Below, piece by piece: positions 17,906 through 24,935 of a DNA stretch of 42,445 bases. Position 1 is the stretch's first letter, and the number at the start of each line of letters is the position of its first letter. The stretch is taken from NCBI GenBank assembly GCA_936936565.1, contig CAKZIX010000137.1:1-42445 (forward strand). The letters are read 5' to 3'. The notes beneath the pieces are model-generated. The model was not told where the DNA came from, did no database searches, and worked only from the letters and a program-made list of their open reading frames with translations. The DNA is from an uncultured Nocardiaceae bacterium. Its GTDB lineage: Bacteria; Actinomycetota; Actinomycetes; Mycobacteriales; Mycobacteriaceae. A program made the translations under genes and the position numbers.

Positions 17906-18727
17906 CTAGAACGCCGGCCAGGGAATCGGGCGCGAGGATGTGGGCAACGGCATCGCGGGCACGTCGACGAGTGCGCGGGCCCGCCGCAGCACGGCGTCGA
18001 TCTCGGCGTCGGTGATGTACGCGGCCAACGTGTCGGCCAGGGCGCCGGGCGCCTGGGCGGCGAACGCGGCGACGTCGGTCATCAGCGCGTCGTCGATCGG
18101 TTCGCCCGCCCAGCCCCAGAGCACGGTGCGCAGTTTGGGTTCGGTGTGCAGGCAGATGCCGTGGTCCACGCCGTATACCTGTCCGTCGACACCCTCGAGC
18201 GCGTGCCCGCCCTTGCGATCGGCGTTGTTGAGCAACAGGTCCAGCACGGCCATTCGCTGCAGCCGCGGATCGTCGGCGTGGATCAGCACGACCTCGTTGC
18301 CGTCGGGGGTGAAGGCTTGCAGCACGGCCCGGAATCCGTCGGGGACGGCGCCCGGGGGACACAGGTCCACCAGGTCGAGCCGGTTGCCGGTGGTGTCGTG
18401 GTTGTCGACCGCGGACACCCAGCGTTGCACCATGCCCGGCCCCAGCGGGCCGTCCCGCAGGATCGTGCGTGGGATCACGCCCCAGCCCAGTGTTTCGGAG
18501 ATCAGGTACGAGGCCACCTCGCGCCCGGCCAGGGTGCCGTCGGGAAAGTCCCACAGCGGCCGCTCCCCGCGGATCGGCTTGTAGACACAGCGCACCGCGG
18601 TGCCGTCGAGTTCGGCGTCGGCCACGATCGTGAGGTTGCTGGCCGTGGAGATCCGGCCGATGAGCGTGAGCTCGCCACCGGCGAGCGCGGCCGCCTCCGG
18701 TCCGGTTGCGGAGGCGTCCGGCCTCAA
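17906..18727 (-). CDS. SCO1664 family protein (PI3/4-kinase-like fold)
   Basis: About 273 residues of the actinobacterial SCO1664 family. The kinase-like features are VRCVYKPIRGERPLWDFP (the Lys-containing nucleotide loop), DLLLNNADRKGGHAL (catalytic-loop Asp/Asn) and VYGVDHGICLH (DFG-like metal-binding Asp). The physiological substrate is unknown to me. The best start is TTG at 18727, whose TTGA overlaps the stop of the DUF3090 gene, with GAGGA just upstream; no ATG or GTG occurs early enough in the conserved part. It follows uppP, phosphomutase and DUF3090 in a fixed order also found in mycobacteria, so it likely works with those neighbours. Confidence 0.87.
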   Translation of the reverse strand: MRPDASATGPEAAALAGGELTLIGRISTASNLTIVADAELDGTAVRCVYKPIRGERPLWDFPDGTLAGREVASYLISETLGWGVIPRTILRDGPLGPGMVQRWVSAVDNHDTTGNRLDLVDLCPPGAVPDGFRAVLQAFTPDGNEVVLIHADDPRLQRMAVLDLLLNNADRKGGHALEGVDGQVYGVDHGICLHTEPKLRTVLWGWAGEPIDDALMTDVAAFAAQAPGALADTLAAYITDAEIDAVLRRARALVDVPAMPLPTSSRPIPWPAF

Positions 18728-19317
18728 AGGTCCTCGCCGAATTCGGTGGTCGAACCGAACTCCGCGCCCCGGCGATACCCGTTGGTGCGCACGCACATGT
18801 GGCCCTCCGGCGACAGCGGTGTCCCGCACAGCGGGCAGGGCGGGCGCCCGGCGGCGACCACCCGATCCGAGCGCACCGCGAACTGCCGGGCCTGCACGGG
18901 GGTGAGGAACACCCGCACGGCGTCGGGACCCTCCTCGGCATCGTCGAGTACCAGCGACTCTTCGACCTCGGTTTCGGTGACCGCCAGCAGTTCCACCACG
19001 ACCGCCCCCGCCTCGGCGTCCCAGCCCAAACCCATTGTGCCGACGCGAAATTCGGCTTCGATCGGGGTGGCCAGCGGTTCGGTGTCGCGCACCTCGATGT
19101 CGGCGGGCGGGATGTCGGTGCCGAATCTGCGGTGTACCTCTTCGAGCAGAAGTCCCATGCGCTCGGCCAACACCTTGACCTGCGCCTTCTCCAACAGCAC
19201 GCTCACTACGCGGGCCTCGTGCGTCGCCTGCAGATAGAAGGTGCGATCGCCGGGCTCGCCTACCGTGCCGGCGACGAATCGATCAGGACTGCGAAAGACG
19301 TGGATCGCGCGAGCCAC
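18724..19317 (-). CDS. DUF3090 family protein
   Basis: A 197-residue DUF3090 protein. Starting at GTG 19317 gives an N-terminus (VARAIHVFRSPDRFVAG) that fits the family, with AGGGAGG 5 nt upstream; the frame is open to a TTG at 19335, which is less likely. The C-terminal CPLCGTPLSPEGHMC carries a cysteine pair plus a third Cys and a His that could bind zinc. Function is unknown. It lies between a phosphomutase-like gene (14-bp gap) and the SCO1664-family gene (4-bp overlap), a neighbourhood kept among actinobacteria, so the three probably share one process. Confidence 0.9.
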   Translation of the reverse strand: MARAIHVFRSPDRFVAGTVGEPGDRTFYLQATHEARVVSVLLEKAQVKVLAERMGLLLEEVHRRFGTDIPPADIEVRDTEPLATPIEAEFRVGTMGLGWDAEAGAVVVELLAVTETEVEESLVLDDAEEGPDAVRVFLTPVQARQFAVRSDRVVAAGRPPCPLCGTPLSPEGHMCVRTNGYRRGAEFGSTTEFGEDL

Positions 19318-19331
19318 CTGCACCTCCCTTG

Positions 19332-20048
19332 TCAACGCTGCTGCGACGTCGTATCCGTTCCATTATCCCCGTCGCGGGGCGTGGTCACTTCCCCGCCGGG
19401 CACGGCCTCGGCGCGCTTGTCGGGCACGATTCCCGGTAATCCGTCGACCGTGTCGTTGACGCGCCATACGTACGGCGAGGTGGCCGTGTACCGCACCACC
19501 GACAGCGACGCCGGCTCCACCACGATCCGCTGGAACGCGTCCAAGTGCATACCGAACGCATCCGCGAGCACGGATTTGATGACGTCTCCGTGGGAACACG
19601 CTACCCACAGCACTTCGTGGCCGTGCTCGGCGCGGAGCCGGTTCTCGTGTTCACGGATGGCAAGCACGGCCCGGGTCTGCACGTTGGCCAGCCCTTCGCC
19701 GCCGGGAAACACCGCCCCGGAAGCGTGGCGCTGCACCACTTTCCACAGCGGCTCGGTGACCAGTTCACGCAATTCCCGGCCGGTCCATTCGCCGTAGTCC
19801 ACCTCGGCGATACGGTCGTCGAGCACCGGCGTGCGGCCGAGCCGCTCGGCCAGCGGCGCCAAGGTCTGCTTGCAGCGCAGCAGCGGGGAGCTGACCAGCT
19901 CGACGATCGGTTGCTCGGCGAGGCGCTCGGCCAGCGCGCGGGCCTGCGCATAGCCGCGCTCGGCCAGCGGGATCCCGGGTGAGCGCCCGGCGAGCGTGCG
20001 CGCCAGGTTCGACGTCGAAACGCCGTGCCGCAGCAAGATCACCGCCAT
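19332..20048 (-). CDS. Histidine phosphatase family protein (MSMEG_4193-type putative phosphomutase)
   Basis: A 238-residue protein starting at ATG 20048. It has the RHG motif LLRHGVST (catalytic His8), VSSPLLRCKQTLAPL, acid EVDYGEWTG and the second catalytic His in WVACSHGDVI. It matches the MSMEG_4193-type phosphomutase/phosphatase group found beside DUF3090. The last ~30 residues are a charged, Thr/Asp-rich tail without structure. The substrate is unknown. It starts 9 bp after the uppP stop, so the two are co-transcribed. It is distinct from the histidine phosphatase fused to a membrane domain elsewhere in this window. Confidence 0.92.
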   Translation of the reverse strand: MAVILLRHGVSTSNLARTLAGRSPGIPLAERGYAQARALAERLAEQPIVELVSSPLLRCKQTLAPLAERLGRTPVLDDRIAEVDYGEWTGRELRELVTEPLWKVVQRHASGAVFPGGEGLANVQTRAVLAIREHENRLRAEHGHEVLWVACSHGDVIKSVLADAFGMHLDAFQRIVVEPASLSVVRYTATSPYVWRVNDTVDGLPGIVPDKRAEAVPGGEVTTPRDGDNGTDTTSQQR

Positions 20049-20057
20049 GATTTCAGC

Positions 20058-20888
20058 CTACGTGGCCGACACGACTCCCGTGGCGAGCAAGCCGAGAACC
20101 AGTGCACCGAGCGCGATTCGGTAGCCGACGAACCAGTAGAAGGAGTGGTTGGCGACGAACCGCAACAGCCACGCGATCGAGGCGTAGCCGAGCACGAACG
20201 CAATGACGGTCGCGACGAGCAGTTGCGGGCCGCTCGCATTGAGGCCCTCGCCGGCGGGGGCGAACGCGTCGGGCAGGCTGAACAGGCCCGACGCGGTGAC
20301 CGCGGGGATCGCGAGCAGGAACGAGAACCGCACCGCCGCTTCGCGTTCCAGGCCCATGAACAGCCCGGCGGTGGAGGTGGCACCCGAGCGGGACACACCG
20401 GGGATGAGTGCCAGACACTGTGCGAAACCCATGGCGAGCCCGTCGCGGTTGGTGAGCTGCTCGATGGAGCGCTGTTTGCGCCCGTAGTGTTCACCGGCTG
20501 CGATGACCAGGGCGAACACGATGAGCATCGTCGCGACCAGCCACAAGTTCCGTGCGCCGGTGCGGATTTGGTCTTTGAAGACGAACCCGAGCACGCCGAT
20601 CGGGATGGTGGCGATGATCACATACCAGCCGACGCGATAGTCCAGTCCGCGCTGGGCGGCGTAGAACAGGCCGCGGAACCAGGCCACGACGATGCGGAAG
20701 ATGTCGCGCGCGAAGTAGATCAGCACGGCGGCCTCGGTGCCGAGCTGGGTGACGGCGGTGAACGAGGCACCCGCATCGTCGCCGAACCACAGTTCCGACA
20801 CGATCCGCAGGTGCGCCGAGCTGCTGATCGGCAGGAACTCGGTGAGACCTTGCACCGCGCCCAGCACAATGGCCTGCAGCCAGGTCAT
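20058..20888 (-). CDS. uppP: Undecaprenyl-diphosphate phosphatase
   Basis: A 276-residue integral membrane protein (BacA/UppP). Conserved blocks are QGLTEFLPISSSAHLRIVS near the N-terminus and PGVSRSGATSTAGLFMG in the middle, the two inverted halves that form the active site with their Glu, Ser, His and Arg residues. It recycles undecaprenyl pyrophosphate to the monophosphate carrier for cell-wall synthesis. I chose ATG 20888, giving a length equal to that of the M. tuberculosis protein; an in-frame GTG at 20903 with a better ribosome binding site would add five residues. It is the first gene of the uppP-to-mshC unit and is divergent from the aldo/keto reductase gene. Confidence 0.96.
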   Translation of the reverse strand: MTWLQAIVLGAVQGLTEFLPISSSAHLRIVSELWFGDDAGASFTAVTQLGTEAAVLIYFARDIFRIVVAWFRGLFYAAQRGLDYRVGWYVIIATIPIGVLGFVFKDQIRTGARNLWLVATMLIVFALVIAAGEHYGRKQRSIEQLTNRDGLAMGFAQCLALIPGVSRSGATSTAGLFMGLEREAAVRFSFLLAIPAVTASGLFSLPDAFAPAGEGLNASGPQLLVATVIAFVLGYASIAWLLRFVANHSFYWFVGYRIALGALVLGLLATGVVSAT

Positions 20889-21038
20889 CGATTCGCCGAT
20901 CACGCGGCGGCTTCCGTGGTACCCGAATTGGCCCGTCGTGCTCCGTTTTTCACCCGCGCGACACTACCTGCCCGCCGTGGCCGCGGCGATGGGCCCGCGG
21001 TGCTTGCGTGGCGCCCGGCGATCGGCCCGCGCACGCCG

Positions 21039-21050
21039 TAGGCTCTGCCG
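21039..21050 (+). promoter_or_regulatory. Presumed leaderless promoter -10 of the aldo/keto reductase gene
   Basis: TAGGCT (21039-21044) lies 6 nt before the GTG at 21051 and there is no Shine-Dalgarno sequence, so the message would begin at or near the start codon. The spacing is the same as before jetA. No clear -35 is visible. Confidence 0.4.
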
Positions 21051-21941
21051 GTGATGAAGCAGCGGACTGTGGGCACGAGTGGGCTGCGAGTGTCGCGGAT
21101 GGGTCTGGGCACGCGCCGGTGGGGCACCGAAACCGACGGCGACGAGGCCGCCGCGCAGCTGTCCGCGTTCGCCGAGGCCGGCGGCACCCTGGTCGACACC
21201 TCCCCCGCCTACGGCGCCGGCGCCGCGCAACGGGTGCTGGCCGAACTGCTCGGCGACGTCGTGCCGCGCGAGCAGTTGGTGCTCAGCGGCACCGCCGGCA
21301 CCGACGGCGACTGCTCGCGCCGGACGCTGCTCGCCGGGCTCGACGCCACGTTGCGTGAACTCGGCACCGACCACCTTGACCTGTGGTCGATGCCCGGCTG
21401 GGATCCGCAGACGCCGGTCGACGAAGTGCGGGCCACCCTGGAGCACGCGGTGCAGTGCGGCAAGGTGCGCTACGCGGGCGTGCGCGGATTCTCCGGTTGG
21501 CAACTGGCCACATTCGGCGGTTCCGTTGCGGCGGTGCAGGATTCGTACTCGCTGCTGGACCGGCAGGCCGATCGCGAGCTGCTGCCGGCGGCCGCGCACC
21601 ACGGCGCCGGTCTGCTGGCGGTGGCGCCGCTGGCCGCGGGCATCCTCACCGGCAAGTACCGCGACGGTGTGCCCGCCGATTCGCGCGGCGCGCTCGAGCC
21701 CGACGTGCTGGACCGGCTCGACGATCGCGCCACGCGCGTGGTGGAAGCGGTGGTCACCGCCGCCGACGGCCTGGGTACCTCGCCGCTGGCGGTTGCGTTC
21801 GCCTGGGCGCGCGACCGGCCCGGAGTGGCCGCGGCGATCGTCGGTCCGCGCGACAACGCGCAGCTCACCGGTGTGCTCGCCGCCGAGGACATCAAGCTGC
21901 CGCACGCCATCGCCGCCGCCCTCGACGACGTCTCCGCGTAG
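21051..21941 (+). CDS. Aldo/keto reductase-fold protein lacking two catalytic residues
   Basis: A 296-residue aldo/keto reductase (TIM-barrel) protein; GTG 21051 is used, ATG 21054 is an alternative. The conserved Asp and Tyr are present in VDTSPAYGAG (Asp49, Tyr54). The usual TK catalytic lysine is replaced in LVLSGTAG (Thr at ~81), and the usual His of the D-L-x-x-x-H motif is Pro115 in DLWSMPGWDP. The C-terminal NADPH-binding part (AAIVGPRDNAQL) is kept. It may therefore bind cofactor but be catalytically altered, for example acting as a binding or regulatory protein, or using other residues. It stands 20 bp before the iron-regulated importer and may be read through into it. Confidence 0.88.
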   Translation: MMKQRTVGTSGLRVSRMGLGTRRWGTETDGDEAAAQLSAFAEAGGTLVDTSPAYGAGAAQRVLAELLGDVVPREQLVLSGTAGTDGDCSRRTLLAGLDATLRELGTDHLDLWSMPGWDPQTPVDEVRATLEHAVQCGKVRYAGVRGFSGWQLATFGGSVAAVQDSYSLLDRQADRELLPAAAHHGAGLLAVAPLAAGILTGKYRDGVPADSRGALEPDVLDRLDDRATRVVEAVVTAADGLGTSPLAVAFAWARDRPGVAAAIVGPRDNAQLTGVLAAEDIKLPHAIAAALDDVSA

Positions 21942-21942
21942 C

Positions 21943-21961
21943 CGGGGTTAGCCTCACCTAT
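21943..21961 (+). promoter_or_regulatory. DtxR/IdeR-like iron box overlapping a leaderless promoter
   Basis: CGGGGTTAGCCTCACCTAT (21943-21961) agrees with the DtxR-type consensus TTAGGTTAGCCTAACCTAA at 14 of 19 positions, including the core GTTAGCCT and ACCTA. TAGCCT inside it (21949-21954) fits a -10 and is 7 nt before the ATG at 21962, so the repressor would cover the -10 of a leaderless message. Binding under iron-replete conditions is inferred from the family. Confidence 0.65.
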
Positions 21962-22954
21962 ATGCGGATCCTCGCCGGCGTACTGGCCGCGCTCACGGTG
22001 TGCACCCTCATCTCGTGTTCCTCCGGCGGCGCCCCGGGCACCGGGCAGACGGGCCGCACCACCGCGACGCTGCCCAGCCTGGACCCGGTTCCGATCGCCG
22101 AGAACCCTCCGGCGCAGCTGCCCGTGACGGTCAAGGGCTTCGACGGTCGCGAGACCACGGTCACCGACACCAGCCGGATCGTCGCCATCGATCGCTACGG
22201 CACCCTCGCGCAGACGGTGTACGCACTCGGCCTGGGCTCGAAACTGGTGGGCCGCAACACTGCCGCCGCGTTCCCGGCGGTACAGCACGTCACCAACGTC
22301 ACTCCCGGCGGCGGCGCGCTCAACGTCGAGGCGGTCGCCGCACTACGTCCCACGCTGGTGCTCGCCGACGAGACCGCAGGCACCGACGTCGTGCGCGAGC
22401 AGTTGCGTGCGGTGGCGCCGGTCGTCTTCTTCGACCCCAAGCGCACCCTCGAATCGGTGGTCCCGCAGATCGACGCGGTCGCCGCCGCGCTCGGGGTGCC
22501 GGGTCCGGGCCAGGCGCTCGGCGAGCGCACGCAACGCGAGATCGCCGCCGCCACGCAATCGCGCCCGGCGGGCACGAAGCCGCGGATCGCCTTTCTCTAC
22601 CTGCGCAGCGCGGCGATCACGATGCTCGCCGGTCCCGGGTCCGGCGCCGACGCGATGATCACCGCGATCGGCGCCGAGGACGCCGGCACCGCCTCCGGCC
22701 TGACCCAGCAGTTCGTGCCCGTCACCAGCGAGGCGATGATCGCTGCCGCGCCCGAGGTGTTCCTGATGATGACCGACGGGCTCGCCTCGATCGGCGGGGA
22801 AGCCGGGCTCGAGAAGTTGCCCGGGGTCGCGCAGACCCCGGCCGGGCGCAACAAACGCATCGTCGACATGGCCGACAGCGTGCTGCTCAGCTTCGGCCCC
22901 AACACCGGTCTGGTGCTGAAAGCGCTTGCCGACGCGGTGTATTCGCACCGGTGA
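21962..22954 (+). CDS. hmuT: Haem/siderophore ABC transporter substrate-binding lipoprotein (HmuT-like)
   Basis: A 330-residue lipoprotein with signal peptide and lipobox (TLISC, lipidated Cys19). The mature part has the TroA/FhuD-like iron-chelate binding fold: TSRIVAIDRYGTLAQTVYALGLGSKLVG, VEAVAALRPTLVLADE and the late MIAAAPEVFLMMTDG. It resembles HmuT haem-binding proteins, but a ferric siderophore ligand is possible. It is the first gene of a binding protein, permease and ATPase operon; its stop overlaps the permease GTG (GTGA). The start has no ribosome binding site and directly follows the iron box, suggesting leaderless, iron-repressed expression. Confidence 0.85.
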   Translation: MRILAGVLAALTVCTLISCSSGGAPGTGQTGRTTATLPSLDPVPIAENPPAQLPVTVKGFDGRETTVTDTSRIVAIDRYGTLAQTVYALGLGSKLVGRNTAAAFPAVQHVTNVTPGGGALNVEAVAALRPTLVLADETAGTDVVREQLRAVAPVVFFDPKRTLESVVPQIDAVAAALGVPGPGQALGERTQREIAAATQSRPAGTKPRIAFLYLRSAAITMLAGPGSGADAMITAIGAEDAGTASGLTQQFVPVTSEAMIAAAPEVFLMMTDGLASIGGEAGLEKLPGVAQTPAGRNKRIVDMADSVLLSFGPNTGLVLKALADAVYSHR

Positions 22955-24006
22955 CGACCACGACGCCGGCCACCCGCGGTGCCGCGCGGCTCACGATTGC
23001 GGTGGCCGTGCTGGCGCTGATCGCGCTGTCGCTGCTGTCGGCCACGCTGGGCCAGATTCCGACGACGCCAGCCGAGGTGTTCGGCGCCTTCACTCACCGC
23101 CTCGGGGTCGACCTCGGGCCGCTGCCGGCGCACCCGTCGGGCTACGTCGCGCTGTGGGAGGTCCGGTTTCCCCGGGTCGCGCTGGCCGTCCTGGTGGGCG
23201 CCGCGCTCGGCTGCGCGGGGGCGCTGCTGCAGGGCGTGTTCGCCAACCCGCTCGCCGAACCGGGCGTCATCGGGGTGTCGGCGGGCGCGGCCGTCGGCGC
23301 CAGCGCGGTGATCGTGCTCGGTGGCACGCTGGTGGCCGGATGGGGTGTGGCCGGTGTCGCCTTCGCGTCCGGATTGGCTACGGCCGCATTGGTTTACGCG
23401 CTGGCGCGGGCGCAGGGACGCACGGAAGTGGTCACGCTGGTGCTCACCGGTGTCGCGGTGAACGCCTTCGCCGGCGGGCTCATCGCGCTGTTCACGTTCA
23501 TCGCCTCCCCCGCCGCGCGCGATCAGGTGGTGTTCTGGCAGCTCGGCAGCCTCAACGGCGCCACCTGGCACACCGTCGGCATCGTCGCGCCGCTCACGCT
23601 CGCCGGTATCGGCGCGGCGTTCGTCCTGGCGCGGCGACTGGACCTGCTCGCCCTCGGCGAGCATGCCGCCCGCCACCTCGGCGTCGACGTGGAACGGCTG
23701 CGGATCCTCGTCATCGTCGTGGTCGCCGTGCTGGCCACCTGCGGCGTCGCGTTCACCGGCATCATCTTGTTCGTCGGCCTCGTGGTGCCGCACGCGATGC
23801 GGATGCTCGTCGGTCCCGGGCACCGGATGCTGCTGCCCGCCAGCGCACTCGGCGGGGCGATCGTGCTGCTCGTTGCCGACGTCGGCGCGCGCACCCTGGT
23901 TCCGAACGCCGATCTGCCACTGGGCATGCTCACTTCGCTCGTCGGGGGTCCCTTCTTCTTCTGGATGCTGCGCCGCGCGCGGGCCAGCCAGGGTGGGTGG
24001 GCCTGA
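22951..24006 (+). CDS. hmuU: FecCD-type iron/haem ABC transporter permease (HmuU-like)
   Basis: A 351-residue polytopic membrane protein with about ten helices. Typical FecCD features are RFPRVALAVLVGAALGCAGALLQ, NPLAEPGVIGVSAGA, and the cytoplasmic coupling region FVGLVVPHAMRMLVGPGHR, followed by DLPLGMLTSLVGGPFFFWML. It forms the membrane channel (as a dimer) for the ligand delivered by the binding protein upstream. The GTG start overlaps the upstream stop by 4 bp. The same frame stays open upstream but only as shadow of the binding-protein gene. Confidence 0.93.
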   Translation: MTTTTPATRGAARLTIAVAVLALIALSLLSATLGQIPTTPAEVFGAFTHRLGVDLGPLPAHPSGYVALWEVRFPRVALAVLVGAALGCAGALLQGVFANPLAEPGVIGVSAGAAVGASAVIVLGGTLVAGWGVAGVAFASGLATAALVYALARAQGRTEVVTLVLTGVAVNAFAGGLIALFTFIASPAARDQVVFWQLGSLNGATWHTVGIVAPLTLAGIGAAFVLARRLDLLALGEHAARHLGVDVERLRILVIVVVAVLATCGVAFTGIILFVGLVVPHAMRMLVGPGHRMLLPASALGGAIVLLVADVGARTLVPNADLPLGMLTSLVGGPFFFWMLRRARASQGGWA

Positions 24007-24034
24007 TGCCGGTGCGACACCGTCGGGGGTGGAT

Positions 24035-24886
24035 GTGACGCTCACACAGCGGATTCGGGAATCGCTGGGCGGCGCGCTGCCCGTGCCCGCGCGACCGGAG
24101 CCCGGCACGGTGACGTTGCGCGCTGACGCGATCACGGTCCGCCGCGGCACCCGGGAAGTGCTGCGCGACATCCGTTTCGAGGTGATCACCGGCGAGGTGA
24201 TCGCCCTGGTCGGACCCAACGGGGCCGGCAAGTCCACGCTGCTGGCCGCGCTGTCCGGGGAAGCGCAGGTGGCCGCGGGCACCGTGACCCTCGACGGACG
24301 GCCGCTGTCGGCTTGGACGCCCGTGCAAACCGCGCTGCGCCGGGCCGTGCTGCCCCAAAGCCATTCCGTCGCTTTCGCTTTCACCGCCCTCGAGGTGGTC
24401 CGCATGGGCCGCGCGCCGTGGGCCCGCACTGTCGCCGGCGACGCCGACGACCAGCGGGTGGCCGACGCCATGGCCGTCTGCGACGTGACCGAGCTGGCCG
24501 ACCGTCCGTTCCCGCAGCTGTCCGGCGGTGAACGGGCCCGAGTTGCGTTGGCGCGCGTGCTCGCCCAGGACACCGCGACGTTGCTGCTCGACGAGCCGAC
24601 GGCCGCACTGGATCTGGGCCACCAGGAGACCGTCATGCGGGTGGCCCGCGAACGCGCACGCGACGGTGCCGCGGTGGTCGTCGTGCTGCACGATCTGGGC
24701 CTGGCCGCTGCCTACGCCGACCGGGTCGCGGTGCTCGACGCCGGCCGTCTCGTCGCCGTCGGGCCGCCGCGCGATGTGCTTACCGCCGAACGGCTTTCGC
24801 AGGTGTACGACCATCCCGTCGAGGTGTTCGACCACCCGCGTACCGGTCGGCAACTCGTCCTGCCGCAGCGCGGCCCCGACGCCTGA
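24035..24886 (+). CDS. hmuV: Haem/iron-chelate ABC transporter ATPase (HmuV-like)
   Basis: A 283-residue ABC ATPase. Walker A is GPNGAGKST, Q-loop is LPQSHSVAFAF, signature LSGGERARVALARVL, Walker B TLLLDEPTAALDLG and the switch His is in VVVLHDLGL. The group typical of haem (HmuV) importers ends, as here, with DVLTAERLSQVYDHPVEVFDHP. GTG 24035, preceded by GGGGG, is the preferred start; GTG 24029 is possible. It is 28 bp after the permease stop and completes the importer. A hairpin follows at 24898-24927. Confidence 0.9.
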   Translation: MTLTQRIRESLGGALPVPARPEPGTVTLRADAITVRRGTREVLRDIRFEVITGEVIALVGPNGAGKSTLLAALSGEAQVAAGTVTLDGRPLSAWTPVQTALRRAVLPQSHSVAFAFTALEVVRMGRAPWARTVAGDADDQRVADAMAVCDVTELADRPFPQLSGGERARVALARVLAQDTATLLLDEPTAALDLGHQETVMRVARERARDGAAVVVVLHDLGLAAAYADRVAVLDAGRLVAVGPPRDVLTAERLSQVYDHPVEVFDHPRTGRQLVLPQRGPDA

Positions 24887-24897
24887 CGGGCCGCGCC

Positions 24898-24927
24898 ACC
24901 TCCGGTTCCGCCGCGCCCACCGGAGGT
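24898..24927. terminator. Bidirectional hairpin between hmuV and the MMPL gene
   Basis: ACCTCCGGT (24898-24906) pairs perfectly with ACCGGAGGT (24919-24927) across a 12-nt loop in the 49-bp gap between convergent genes. There is no T-run, as is common for actinobacterial hairpins. Confidence 0.6.
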
Positions 24928-24935
24928 TCGCAGGC

